A stretch of 64,000 bases of DNA from Pseudomonas sp. J452 (GCF_024666525.1 NZ_CP088294.1:4030001-4094000); one strand, 5' to 3'. Positions 44,963 to 54,171 are shown, counted from the stretch's first letter. The notes: a model not told the origin generated them from the sequence alone. Numbers and translations: made by a program.

Positions 44963-45880
44963 GTGCGCCTGGAAATGAAACACCTGCGCCTGGTGCGCAG
45001 CATCAGCCAGACCGGCAACCTGACCCGCGCCGCCGAGGCGCTGTTCATCTCGCAACCGGCGCTGAGCAAGCAACTGGCCGAACTGGAAGAACGCCTGGGC
45101 CTGGCGCTGTTCCAGCGTACGCAGAAGGCCATGCTGCCGACCGAGGCCGGCCTAGCCTTCGATGACCACGCCCAGCGCATCCTCGGCGACGTGGCGGTGC
45201 TGGAGGAGCATCTGGCGCGCTTTGCCCGTGGCGACTCCGGACGCCTGCGCCTGGCCATCGACCGCATGCACCTGAGCGACTGGCTGGCGAGCTTCCTACA
45301 AGAATTCCGCCGCCGCTTCCCGCAGATCGAGGTGCAGGTCAAACAGGTGCCCAACCTGCTCGACAGCCTGCTAGCCCACGACTGCGATATCGCCATCCTC
45401 GGCGAAACCAGCGCGGCCAGCGGAGTCGACTGGCTGGCACTCAACCGTGACGAGATAGTCGCCATCCTGCCGCCGGCCCATCCGCTGGGCGCCAAGCCCT
45501 GGCTGGAAGCCAGCGACCTGACTGGGGTCGACCTGCTTTATCACTTCAAGCTGGAGCAGTCCTTGCTCTACCGTCGCTACCTGCACCCGCAGCGCATTGA
45601 GCTGGGCTCGCTGCAGCATATCCAGGACATCGCCACGATCATCGCCCTGGTGCGCGCCGGCCTGGGCATCAGCCTGCTGCCCCGGCGCCAGTTACAGGGC
45701 GACGAGAGTGGCCTGCTGGTCAGGCCAGTGGGCACCGGCGGCATGGCCTTCCGCTGGCAGGCCGCAGTGGCCAGCGACGAACGCCGGCCCTTCGTGCAGG
45801 GCGCGCTGCAGTTGCTGCAGGCGCAGCTGTATCAATCCGCCAATCTCACTACACCGGCAGTTGCCCCAGCCAGCCCTTGA
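44963..45880 (+). CDS. LysR-family transcriptional regulator (MetR-like)
   Basis: A 305-aa DNA-binding regulator. The winged helix-turn-helix occupies residues 5-65 (NLTRAAEALFISQPALSKQLAELEE region) and a periplasmic-binding-like effector domain follows (about 92-295). The opening MRLEMKHLRLVRSISQTGN resembles MetR. GTG start at 44963 with GGAG nine bases upstream; an ATG at 44975 is the alternative. Its end overlaps the convergent hydrolase gene by 32 bases. Target genes are not obvious. Confidence 0.85.
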   Translation: MRLEMKHLRLVRSISQTGNLTRAAEALFISQPALSKQLAELEERLGLALFQRTQKAMLPTEAGLAFDDHAQRILGDVAVLEEHLARFARGDSGRLRLAIDRMHLSDWLASFLQEFRRRFPQIEVQVKQVPNLLDSLLAHDCDIAILGETSAASGVDWLALNRDEIVAILPPAHPLGAKPWLEASDLTGVDLLYHFKLEQSLLYRRYLHPQRIELGSLQHIQDIATIIALVRAGLGISLLPRRQLQGDESGLLVRPVGTGGMAFRWQAAVASDERRPFVQGALQLLQAQLYQSANLTTPAVAPASP

Positions 45881-46682
45881 TGCTGGCCACCACGCCCTGC
45901 GGCGCCTTCAGCCAAGCGCTGTGCGGGTTCTCATGGGGCGGGCGCGGTGACGCCAGCTGCTCGATACGCGGCTCGGCCTGAATCAGCTCGGCCAGGCCCC
46001 GGGTCGAGGCCAGCGGGGCGAAGTTGTCGTCAGCGATCTGGATATACAGCGAATTGACCCGACTGTGGCTGGCTGGCGCCAGTGACAGGCCGAGATGGCG
46101 ATAGTTGCCACTGAACGCCACCCGCCCCCAGTCGCGCATCAGCCGCCGCGGCTCATGGCCGCCGAAGCCGATGCGCTTGCCCGGCAGGTGGCCCAGCGTA
46201 CTGGCCAGCAGGTTGCACAGCAGTGCCACGCTGGGTGTGAGCAACCGCCCCAAACCTGTCCAGTGGCGGTAGTGGATATTACCGCAGGCCACGCCCACCA
46301 CTGGCACCCGACTGGCCGGATTGGCCGCGGCATACAAAGTGGCGATATGCCCACCGAGGCTATGCCCCAGCAGCACCGGCTGGGTCTCGGGAAAATGCCG
46401 CTGGGCCACCAGCAGCAACTTGGGCAGGAACTCCTCGACCAGTTGCCGGTAGCCGTAATTGAAGCGCCAGCCAGGCCGCGGCAGGCTTTCCCCCTGCCCC
46501 GGCCAGTCGGTAGTCAGCACGTTGTAGCCGGCACCCACCAGCACCTGGGCCAGCATCGCGTATTTGCGTGCCGTGACCCCAAGGGCCGGCAGGACGATCA
46601 CCGTGCGCTGGGCCTGCCGCGCGGGATAACAGGTGACCGGGCAGGTGAACTGGCTGTTGGAAAACTGCAGGGCATCGACCAT
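45849..46682 (-). CDS. Alpha/beta hydrolase
   Basis: A 277-aa soluble hydrolase. The nucleophile elbow is LLGHSLGGHIA (Ser about 110), an oxyanion region follows VLPALGVTARKY, and a late catalytic His is expected in PPHENPHSAW. The start at 46682 has AGGAGA seven bases before it. Substrate unknown; the fold covers esterases, lipases and thioesterases. Confidence 0.85.
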   Translation of the reverse strand: MVDALQFSNSQFTCPVTCYPARQAQRTVIVLPALGVTARKYAMLAQVLVGAGYNVLTTDWPGQGESLPRPGWRFNYGYRQLVEEFLPKLLLVAQRHFPETQPVLLGHSLGGHIATLYAAANPASRVPVVGVACGNIHYRHWTGLGRLLTPSVALLCNLLASTLGHLPGKRIGFGGHEPRRLMRDWGRVAFSGNYRHLGLSLAPASHSRVNSLYIQIADDNFAPLASTRGLAELIQAEPRIEQLASPRPPHENPHSAWLKAPQGVVASIKGWLGQLPV

Positions 46683-46804
46683 GTCGCCTTCTCCTGAATA
46701 CTGTTGGGCGGCTCTGGGCGAATCTAGAGCAACTGCTCTAGCAACTCCAGCACAATCCATGCGGCAACAGCCCAGCACGCGAAGCCAAATCGCAGGCAAA
46801 AAAA

Positions 46805-46819
46805 GCCGCGAAACGCGGC
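46805..46819 (-). terminator. Terminator of the 46847-47059 gene
   Basis: GCCGCG / CGCGGC stem with an AAA loop; on the minus strand it is followed by TTTTTTTGCC. Confidence 0.75.
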
Positions 46820-46846
46820 AGAGAAACAAGCACAGCAACTACTTAA

Positions 46847-47059
46847 CTACGAAACATGTTCCACCTTCTGTGTGACAGCCTCATGACCGTCACTCGATGA
46901 AGTGCCCCCCTCAAGTGGCAACGGATGTGGCGCGCTGAGCCGCTGCTGCAGGCGCTCGACGAACTGGCCGGCCTCCTGATGCGAAGAAAAAGGCACCACA
47001 CACAGACCAAGCCGGACGACCCAGCCACGCTCGGCGACTTCGCTCATGCTGATATCCAT
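46847..47059 (-). CDS. Small hypothetical protein (70 aa)
   Basis: Begins MDISMSEVAERGWVVRLGLC. The start at 47059 is chosen because a G-rich (GGGGGGA) site precedes it; an in-frame upstream start at 47092 is possible. Predicted as a beta-alpha fold with no signal peptide. Monocistronic with its own terminator. Family not recognised. Confidence 0.5.
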   Translation of the reverse strand: MDISMSEVAERGWVVRLGLCVVPFSSHQEAGQFVERLQQRLSAPHPLPLEGGTSSSDGHEAVTQKVEHVS

Positions 47060-47205
47060 AGTTGAATCCCCCCTCAGTGAAGATGACGGCAATGCGAGAT
47101 TAGGCCGCCAAGGTGATAGTTCAAAGCCTGATTTGTTCTAAGCCTATGCACCCAGGTAATGAGCAAAAAACAGGCACGCAGCGCTCTGCAATGCACCTTT
47201 TCAGC

Positions 47206-48120
47206 TCACGCACTGAGCCGCTCACGCAGGCGGCCGAGCATGCCCAGCAGGCTGCCGACCCGCTCCCGTTCGGGCTGCTCGCGCGGCACCTCGGCCAGAC
47301 GCGTGACCACCTGCTGCGGCTGTGCGCGATAGATCAGCGCCTGTTCGGCAGCGGCACGCAGGCCCTTGTCGAACAGGCCGCGGCGGATCGGCTTGGGCAG
47401 GTAGCGAAAGATCTGCGCCTCGTTGATCAGCTTGAGTAGCGCCTGGGTATCGCAGAACGGCGTCACCACCAGGCTGAGCAACTTGGGATGGGCCTGGGCC
47501 AGGCTCTTGAGCAGCGGCGCAGTATCTTCACCGGCCAGGCGCAGGTCGCTGACCAGCAGATCGACCCGCTCGCTGTTGAGTACCTGTAGCGCCTCGCTCA
47601 GGCTGGCGGCGCGCAGCAGACGGTGGCCACCGGTCATGCAGAAGGCGCCTACACAGTCGAAGGTTTCCTCGGCGTCATCCAGCAGCAGCACGTTCAAGCC
47701 CTGCGGCGCGCTTGGCAATGTGGCACGCGCCGGCAGCTGTTGCTGACTCTGGGCAATCTGTGCGGCCTGGCGCAGGGTGAAGGCCATCTCCTGCGGGTCC
47801 CAGGGCTTGGTCAGGTAGCGAAAGATGCCGCCATCGTTCAACGCCTCAATCGCCGCCTCCAGGTCGGAATAGCCGGTGAGCAGGATGCGCATGGCGTCCG
47901 GCTGCAGCTCACGGGCCTGGGCCAGCAGCTCGGCGCCGCTCATCTGCGGCATGCGCTGGTCGCTGACGATCACCTGCACCTGCTCATGGCGCAGGCGTTC
48001 CAGGGCGCGGCGCGGATCGCTCTCGGTGAGCACCTCGTAGTCGCGGCGAAACTGCAGGGCCAGGCTGCGCAGGATGCGCTCCTCGTCGTCGACGAAAAGG
48101 ATGCGAATCGGTTGGCTCAT
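47206..48120 (-). CDS. Response regulator with two receiver domains
   Basis: A 304-aa protein with tandem receivers and no DNA-binding domain. The first (5-120) is canonical: DDEE pocket, phospho-Asp in VIVSDQRMP, Thr in ILLTGYSD, Lys in RYLTKPW. The second (about 140-260) keeps LLLDDAEE, LLVSDLRLAG and RYLPKPI. It begins three bases after the histidine kinase gene, so it is the cognate partner. Output is likely by protein interaction. Confidence 0.88.
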   Translation of the reverse strand: MSQPIRILFVDDEERILRSLALQFRRDYEVLTESDPRRALERLRHEQVQVIVSDQRMPQMSGAELLAQARELQPDAMRILLTGYSDLEAAIEALNDGGIFRYLTKPWDPQEMAFTLRQAAQIAQSQQQLPARATLPSAPQGLNVLLLDDAEETFDCVGAFCMTGGHRLLRAASLSEALQVLNSERVDLLVSDLRLAGEDTAPLLKSLAQAHPKLLSLVVTPFCDTQALLKLINEAQIFRYLPKPIRRGLFDKGLRAAAEQALIYRAQPQQVVTRLAEVPREQPERERVGSLLGMLGRLRERLSA

Positions 48121-48123
48121 GGG

Positions 48124-49428
48124 TCATGCGCTCCGTTGCAGGGCAGCCGCCTGGCTGCACGGCAGGCTGATAAGGAAGCGCGTGCCGCGCCCCGGCTCGG
48201 ATACCACGCGGATGCTGCCACCGTGGTCCTGGATGATCTTGAAGCTGATCGACAGGCCCAGGCCGGTGCCCTGGCCGACCGGTTTGGTGGTGAAGAACGG
48301 ATCGAAGATGCGCTTGAGCACCTCGGGCGGCATACCGCGGCCGTTGTCCTGCACGGAAATCAGCACCTGCTGCGCCTGCGCCCAGCTCTTCACCTGGATG
48401 CAGCCGAAGCCGTCCATGGCCTGGGCCGCGTTGTTCAGCAGGTTGAGCAGCACCTGGTTGATCTGCGAGGGCGCGCAGGCAATGCGCGGCAGCTCGCCGA
48501 GCTGCTGCTGCACCTCGGCCTTGTCCTTGATGTTGTTGCGGGCGATCAGCAGGGCGCTGCGGATGCAGTCATTGAGATCGACCTCCTCGCTCATGGCGCG
48601 GTCCAGGCGGGCGAAATCCTTGAGGCCGACCACCAGTTCGCCGATCTGCTGCAGGCCATAGGTGGTGTCGTCGAACAGCTGCGCGAGGTCATCGGCCAGC
48701 AGCTCCGGGGCGGCCAGCTCGCGGGCGCGGGCGGCATCAGCGAAGGCCGCCGCCAGCTGCACCTCGTCACAGCCTGGGTCGCTCAGGCAGTCGCCGAGTC
48801 GGGCCTGGGCTGCGGCCAGTTCCAGCAGCGGGCTGGTCAGTTCGTGCAGCAGCTGCACATTGTTCTTCACATAGCCCAGCGGGGTGTTCAGCTCGTGGGC
48901 CACGCCGGCGACCATCTGCCCCAGCGAGGCCATCTTTTCCGACTGCACCAGCTGCGCCTGGGACTCCTTGAGGTCGATCAGCGCCTTGCGCAGCACCCGG
49001 TTGCGTTGCGCCACCCGGCTTTCCATGGCCTTGAGCAGGTCGAGCACGGTGCCCAGGCCGCGATACCGGCCTTGTTCATCGATCAGGATGAAGTCGTCGC
49101 GGATCGGCGACTGCAGCTGCGCGGTGATCTGCCGCGCCGCCTCCTCCAGGCTGGTGTGCAGGCTGACCACCAGCGGTGCCGGGTTCATCACCTCGCTTAC
49201 CGGCTTGCGCCCCCACAGGTCGCGGCCGAAGCGCTGCATGAAGATGTCCTGCAGGGTCGAGCGACTGACCAGGCCCAGGGGCAGGCCCTGCTCATCCACC
49301 ACCGGCAGCGAGAGGAAGGCCTGGTGCTCGGGCATCAGCAACTGGTCGGCCACATCACTGATGCTGATCGTGGCGAGCAAGGGAGAAATCGGCCGCAGCA
49401 AGTGCGTCAGGGCGGGAACAACATCCAT
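48124..49428 (-). CDS. CBS-domain sensor histidine kinase
   Basis: A 434-aa cytoplasmic kinase. Two CBS motifs (about 15-140, with LVSRSTLQDIF and VSEVMNPAPLVVSLHTS) precede a coiled coil and the H-box GVAHELNTPLGYVKNNV (His about 182). The ATPase domain has N-box NQVLLNLLNNAAQAM, G1 QDNGRGMPP, F-box FDPFFTTKP and G2 GTGLGLSISF. CBS pairs usually bind adenosyl ligands. No transmembrane segment. Divergent from eutB across 275 bases. Confidence 0.9.
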   Translation of the reverse strand: MDVVPALTHLLRPISPLLATISISDVADQLLMPEHQAFLSLPVVDEQGLPLGLVSRSTLQDIFMQRFGRDLWGRKPVSEVMNPAPLVVSLHTSLEEAARQITAQLQSPIRDDFILIDEQGRYRGLGTVLDLLKAMESRVAQRNRVLRKALIDLKESQAQLVQSEKMASLGQMVAGVAHELNTPLGYVKNNVQLLHELTSPLLELAAAQARLGDCLSDPGCDEVQLAAAFADAARARELAAPELLADDLAQLFDDTTYGLQQIGELVVGLKDFARLDRAMSEEVDLNDCIRSALLIARNNIKDKAEVQQQLGELPRIACAPSQINQVLLNLLNNAAQAMDGFGCIQVKSWAQAQQVLISVQDNGRGMPPEVLKRIFDPFFTTKPVGQGTGLGLSISFKIIQDHGGSIRVVSEPGRGTRFLISLPCSQAAALQRSA

Positions 49429-49703
49429 GGAGCGAATCCCGAACAGTACGAATGGCCGGCATTGAAACAGCGCCAGGTTGCTGGCGTGTGACAGCCGTCA
49501 CTACGGGTCGGGTCTCACCGCTCGGACAGGGGTCGCGAACGCACTGCGGCCCCCCCTGCTGCACCACAATGCATCATCGCCCGAGCACTGCCTGACAACG
49601 TTATGCTAGCCAGGCCCTGCACCACGCCTGGCCGCGCCGAACCGGCGAACTGGCATGCGCACTGCAGGCTCCACAGCACGTCATTCGCCACCGGGAAGCT
49701 CCC

Positions 49704-51098
49704 ATGCCCTACCAGACCACCGTCGGCAGCCAGGTCTATCGCTTCGGCGACCTCAAGACCCTGCTGGCAAAGGCCAGCCCGGCGCGCTCCGGCGACTACC
49801 TGGCCGGCCTCGCCGCCGCCACCTACGAAGAACGCATGGCGGCCAAGCTGGCCCTGGCCGATGTGCCGCTGAAAACCTTCCTCAATGAGGCGCTGATTCC
49901 CTACGAGCAGGACGAAGTCACCCGCCTGATCATCGACCGCCACGACGCGCGCGCCTTCGCCCCGATCAGCCACCTCACCGTCGGCGACCTGCGCGACTGG
50001 TTGCTGCTCGACTCCACCGACAGCGCCACCCTGAGTGCCGTGGCCATGGGTCTGACCCCGGAGATGGTCGCTGCGACGAGCAAGCTGATGCGCAACCAGG
50101 ACCTGATCCTGGTGGCCAGGAAGTGCCGGGTGATCACCCGTTTTCGCAACACCATCGGCCTGCCCGGCCACCTCTCGGTGCGCCTGCAGCCCAACCACCC
50201 GACTGACGATGTACGCGGCATCGCCGCCAGCCTGCTCGACGGCCTGCTGTATGGCTCCGGCGACGCCACCGTCGGCATCAACCCGGCCAGCGATTCGCTG
50301 CCGACCCTGATGCGCCTGTGGCAGATGATGGACGAGGTGCGCCAGCACTTCGACATCCCCATGCAGAGCTGCGTGCTCACCCACGTCACCACGCAGATCC
50401 AGGCCATCGAGGCCGGCGCGCCGATCGACCTGGTGTTCCAGTCGATCGCCGGCAGCGAGAAGACCAACGCCAGCTTCGGCGTGTCGCTGGCCATCCTCAA
50501 GGAAGCCCACGAGGCGGCGCTGAGCCTCAAACGCGGAACAATCGGCGACAATCTGATGTACTTCGAGACCGGCCAGGGCAGCGCGCTGTCGGCCGGCGGC
50601 CACCATGGCGTCGACCAGCAGACCTGCGAGACCCGCGCCTATGCAGTAGCCCGCGAGTTCAAGCCACTGCTGGTCAATACCGTGGTCGGTTTCATCGGCC
50701 CGGAGTATCTGTACGACGGCAAACAGATCATCCGCGCCGGCCTGGAAGACCACTTCTGCGCCAAGCTGCTCGGCCTGCCGATGGGCTGCGACGTGTGCTA
50801 CACCAACCATGCCGAAGCCGACCAGGATGACATGGACAGCCTGCTGACCCTGCTCGGCGCGGCCGGCCTCAGCTTCATCATGGGCATCCCCGGCGCCGAC
50901 GACATCATGCTCAACTACCAGAGCACCTCGTTCCACGACGCGCTGTACCTGCGCTCGGTGCTGGGCCTCAAGCGCGCCCCGGAATTCGATGCCTGGCTGA
51001 CGCGCATGGCGATCACCGAGCCTTGCGGCGCGCTGCGCGAGATCGGCCGTGGCCACCACCTGCTCAAACAACTGCCCTTCGTTTCAGGAGCCGCCTGA
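49704..51098 (+). CDS. eutB: Ethanolamine ammonia-lyase large subunit
   Basis: Adenosylcobalamin-dependent enzyme converting ethanolamine to acetaldehyde and ammonia. 464 aa, a TIM-barrel protein with family blocks RVITRFRNTIGLPG, DATVGINPASDSLP and GCDVCYTNHAEADQDDMD. The stop TGA overlaps the eutC ATG. No microcompartment or reactivase genes are adjacent, in line with the minimal eutBC arrangement of Pseudomonas. Confidence 0.95.
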   Translation: MPYQTTVGSQVYRFGDLKTLLAKASPARSGDYLAGLAAATYEERMAAKLALADVPLKTFLNEALIPYEQDEVTRLIIDRHDARAFAPISHLTVGDLRDWLLLDSTDSATLSAVAMGLTPEMVAATSKLMRNQDLILVARKCRVITRFRNTIGLPGHLSVRLQPNHPTDDVRGIAASLLDGLLYGSGDATVGINPASDSLPTLMRLWQMMDEVRQHFDIPMQSCVLTHVTTQIQAIEAGAPIDLVFQSIAGSEKTNASFGVSLAILKEAHEAALSLKRGTIGDNLMYFETGQGSALSAGGHHGVDQQTCETRAYAVAREFKPLLVNTVVGFIGPEYLYDGKQIIRAGLEDHFCAKLLGLPMGCDVCYTNHAEADQDDMDSLLTLLGAAGLSFIMGIPGADDIMLNYQSTSFHDALYLRSVLGLKRAPEFDAWLTRMAITEPCGALREIGRGHHLLKQLPFVSGAA

Positions 51099-51859
51099 TG
51101 AGCGATAAGGACCTGACCCAACACAACCCCTGGGACGAACTGCGCGCACACACCTCGGCGCGCATCGCCCTGGGCCGGGTCGGCTGCAGCCTGCCGACCC
51201 GCGAAGTGCTCAAGTTCGGCCTGGCCCACGCCCAGGCCCGCGACGCCGTGCACCGCCCACTGGATTTCGCCGAACTCAAACAGCAGCTGCGCCACGCCGG
51301 CTTCCGCAGCCTGCAGGTACACAGCAGCGCCGCCGACCGGCAGACCTACCTGCTGCGCCCGGACTACGGCCGTCACCTCAGCGAGGAATGCCGCGTGCGC
51401 CTGCTGCACGAGCTGGCCGCACCGGAACTGGCCATCGTCCTCGCCGATGGCCTGTCCTCGGTGGCCATCCAGCGCCATGCCCTGCCCCTGCTCGAGCTGT
51501 TTCGCGAGCGCTTCGATACCGACTGGGCCAACACCCCGGTGGTGCTGGCCGAACAGGGCCGCGTGGCGATCGGCGATGGTATCGGCGAGGCCCTGCGTGC
51601 GCGCCTGGTCATCGTACTGATCGGCGAACGGCCTGGACTGAGCTCTCCGGACAGCCTGGGCATCTACCTCACCTATCAGCCCGGCGTGGGCAAGATGGAC
51701 AGCCAGCGCAACTGCATCTCCAATGTGCGCCCCGAGGGCCTGCCCTATGCCCTGGCCGCGCACAAACTGGAGTTCCTCGCCCGCCAGGCCCTGCGCCTGC
51801 AACTGTCCGGAGTCGAGCTGAAAGACGACAGCAGCCTGCTCAGTGTGCTGGGCAACTGA
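51098..51859 (+). CDS. eutC: Ethanolamine ammonia-lyase small subunit
   Basis: A 253-aa light chain that completes the cobalamin site with EutB. Conserved stretches are NPWDELRAHTSARIALGRVG, VLADGLSSVAIQRHA, and MDSQRNCISNVRPEGLPY. Starts within the eutB stop codon (TGATG) after AGGAG. Confidence 0.95.
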   Translation: MSDKDLTQHNPWDELRAHTSARIALGRVGCSLPTREVLKFGLAHAQARDAVHRPLDFAELKQQLRHAGFRSLQVHSSAADRQTYLLRPDYGRHLSEECRVRLLHELAAPELAIVLADGLSSVAIQRHALPLLELFRERFDTDWANTPVVLAEQGRVAIGDGIGEALRARLVIVLIGERPGLSSPDSLGIYLTYQPGVGKMDSQRNCISNVRPEGLPYALAAHKLEFLARQALRLQLSGVELKDDSSLLSVLGN

Positions 51860-51910
51860 CAGGTCTGGCGTACGAGGTTATGGTGGGGCTGTAACGGAAG
51901 GAGAAACCTA

Positions 51911-52078
51911 ATGCCCTGGTACGCCTGGTTAATCATGATCCTCGCCCTTGGCTCGATCCTCGGCAGCCTGATGCTGTTGCGCGACAGCGCCCGCAAGCTG
52001 CCGCTCAGCGAAGAACAGCTCAAGCGCATTCATGAGCGCAATGCCGAACAGGATGCCAAGGACGCCGCGAGCCGCTGA
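51911..52078 (+). CDS. DUF2897-family small membrane protein (55 aa)
   Basis: ATG at 51911 behind AAGGAG; reads MPWYAWLIMILALGSILG, a single membrane helix, then a charged cytoplasmic tail with KLPLSEEQLKRIHERNAEQD. Same length and layout as the DUF2897 proteins of Pseudomonas. Function unknown. It follows eutC by 51 bases and may be read from the same transcript. Confidence 0.8.
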   Translation: MPWYAWLIMILALGSILGSLMLLRDSARKLPLSEEQLKRIHERNAEQDAKDAASR

Positions 52079-52145
52079 GCCCCTGCCACAGATTCCATCC
52101 GGGCTACGTCACAGGGATGGCGCATGCCGCTGCACCTGACCTGCT

Positions 52146-52274
52146 GCTAGCAGGCTGTTGAAAAACTACCTGCGTTGCCATCGCGGCGTTAAAAACAGGC
52201 TCAAAATGCTCATTTACAGCGCGTAAACTGCGCTTTTTCGCCTGTTTTTGCCTTGCGCTGGCTGCCCTGCTAGC
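52146..52274. mobile_element. Structured mobile repeat, copy D (129 bp)
   Basis: Short member with ends GCTAGCAGG / CCTGCTAGC. One long stem pairs AAAAACAGGC (52191-52200) with GCCTGTTTTT (52240-52249). The apex 52212-52228, read on the minus strand, is GTTTACGCGCTGTAAAT, close to that of copy A. Sequences of this kind (CAACAGCCTGCTAG ends) are widespread in Pseudomonas. Confidence 0.75.
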
Positions 52275-52435
52275 GGTGATTGCCCTCACCCTGATTGCAG
52301 CCGAAATGGCCGCAGGGCTTGGGGCTATGACCGGCAGTCCACTACAGCGGGCGCCTGAGCCTGGCCATCGCCCTGCACGGCGCGGTCAATCTGTTGCACT
52401 GGTTGCTGTTGAGCTACCCACTACGCGAGGTCTGA
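52275..52435 (+). pseudogene. Decayed 3' end of a membrane-protein gene
   Basis: Two frames carry membrane-like peptides: LAVIALTLIAAEMAAGLG at the left, and after a shift RLSLAIALHGAVNLLHWLLL ending at TGA 52435. The second resembles the last motif of CPBP-type membrane proteases (His and Asn in HxxxN), but the fragment is too short for certainty. Copy D lies immediately upstream and may mark the break. Confidence 0.3.
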
Positions 52436-53206
52436 CGGCAATTCCGTAAGGACTGAATATCCGTTCCAGCTGGCCGTTCTCACGCAGCAGCTGCATCAGC
52501 TCACGGAAGCGCTCGGCACTGATCGGCGCCTCAGGGCGCAGAATCACATAGTGACGGTAGACCTGATCCACCCATTCCGAGACCAGCAACTGTGACCTCT
52601 GCTCAGGGTTGTCGCGCAGGTAGGCGCCGAGCCAGGAGCGGGTGATGGGCGCCACGTCGACACGCCCGCGCAAGACCATATTGAGGTTGCTTTCGTGGGA
52701 GTAGGTCACCTGTGCCTGGAAGTTTTCGGCCAGCCACAGCGGGTCGTTGTTGAAGCCGGCAAACCCATAGTGATAGCCGTTGAACAAGGCCATGCGCTTG
52801 TCCATCAGGTTGTCGAAATAGGCTTGGCTACGCCCTGGCAGGGCGCGGGCCACGAAAATCTCGGCATCTTCCAGGCCCATGTCGATGCGCGTACCGGCGA
52901 TGCCCTGCCATTGCCAGTCCGGATTTTCGAAGATGGCCAGGTCGATACGACCCTGCTGGAGGTCATTGAAACGGCGATTGAGCGAAGTCGGCCGCAGGAC
53001 GAACTGGTAGTCGCCCTGAACCTGGTTGAGCGCAGCGACCAATTCGACCAGCAATCCTTGCGGCACGCCGGTTTCGGGTTTGATCACATAGGGGGGAAGT
53101 GGACGGCGGCGACCTGTACTTTTTGTGCAGCGATAACGACATTACTGCCCAGTAGCAGGCAGACCACAAGCCCGACAAAGCAGAATCCCTGTCGCACAAA
53201 ATCCAT
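52386..53206 (-). pseudogene. Periplasmic solute-binding protein (SBP_bac_3-like) with a frameshift
   Basis: The ATG at 53206 opens a signal peptide (FVGLVVCLLLGSN) and mature start QKVQVAAVHFPP, then the frame breaks at the six-G run 53091-53096 (six C on the coding strand). The next frame continues YVIKPETGVPQGLLVELVAA to the stop at 52386. Seven C would give about 273 aa. The neighbouring paralogue reads HFPPYVSKPE with CCT CCT at this point, confirming the expected frame. Family members bind amino acids or serve as orphan sensors; no permease genes are near. Confidence 0.8.
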
Positions 53207-53253
53207 GTTGCCCCCACCGACAACTTAACTATTGCCGAGACTAGCCCAGTGCT

Positions 53254-54105
53254 TCACAGCTGCATAGGGTTGGCCTGTTCATGTTCTTCGCCCGTCGTAG
53301 GGCGCAGGTAGTAACGCGCCAGCAGCGCCGGCAGCTGGCCACTGTTCTGCAGCCCTTCGAGCAAGCGCGCCAAGGCATCAGGCCCGAGCGGGCCGCCACG
53401 GCGCAACAAGGCCTGATGGTGATAAACCTGATCGGCGCGCTCGGACACCAGCAACTGCTGGCTTTGCAGCGGCTGGCTCTGCTGGTAGAGGCGCAGGTAG
53501 GAGCGCGGCACCACGCTGAGTTCGGCCCGCCCATGCAGCAGCATGAGCAGGTTGCTGTCATGGGAATAGGTCAGCACGGCCTTGAAGGTACGGGTGAGGT
53601 AGTCCTGGTCGGCATTGAACCCGGCAAAACCATAGTGATAGCCGTTGTAGAGGGCCATCCGCTTGCCCTTGAGGTTATTGAAGTAGTCCTGCCCGCGGCC
53701 AGGTTCGGCACGGGCGACGTAGACCTCGGCATCGCTGACATGCAGGTCGAGCTTGTCCAGCTCGATATCCTGCCAGCCCCAGTCCGGCGACTCGAAGAGA
53801 ATCAGGTCGTAACGCGCCTGGGTGAAGTCCCGATAGCGTCGGGTGACCGAAGTCGGCACCAGCGTGAAGCGATAATCCTGCTGCACCGCATTGAACTGCG
53901 CCAGCAGCTCGGGTAACAGCCCGCCAGGCTGCTCGCTCTCCGGTTTGCTCACATAAGGAGGGAAATGGTAGGCGCCGACCCGCACCAACTCTGCCGCCAT
54001 GGCCAGCGGTTGCAGGCAGAGGCCCAGCGAGATCAACAACAGCCTGACAATCGAATGCAAGGCAAGGCACCTCGGCCAAGATGGAAGCAGGAAGGAACGC
54101 GTCAC
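53254..54105 (-). CDS. Periplasmic solute-binding protein (SBP_bac_3-like)
   Basis: A 283-aa protein with a long signal region (RLLLISLGLCLQPLAMAAE) and a bilobal amino-acid-binding-type domain. Tandem paralogue of 52386-53206, 47 bases upstream; shared blocks include MALYNGYHYGFAGFN and YSHDSNLLMLLHGRA. GTG start at 54105. No ABC permease or ATPase genes accompany the pair, so a sensory or accessory role is possible. Confidence 0.8.
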   Translation of the reverse strand: MTRSFLLPSWPRCLALHSIVRLLLISLGLCLQPLAMAAELVRVGAYHFPPYVSKPESEQPGGLLPELLAQFNAVQQDYRFTLVPTSVTRRYRDFTQARYDLILFESPDWGWQDIELDKLDLHVSDAEVYVARAEPGRGQDYFNNLKGKRMALYNGYHYGFAGFNADQDYLTRTFKAVLTYSHDSNLLMLLHGRAELSVVPRSYLRLYQQSQPLQSQQLLVSERADQVYHHQALLRRGGPLGPDALARLLEGLQNSGQLPALLARYYLRPTTGEEHEQANPMQL

Positions 54106-54171
54106 TTCGTCCGGACATCCCTGATCCAGTCACCGGTCGCTGACCAGCACCTGCAGCTTAGCCTATCTCGC

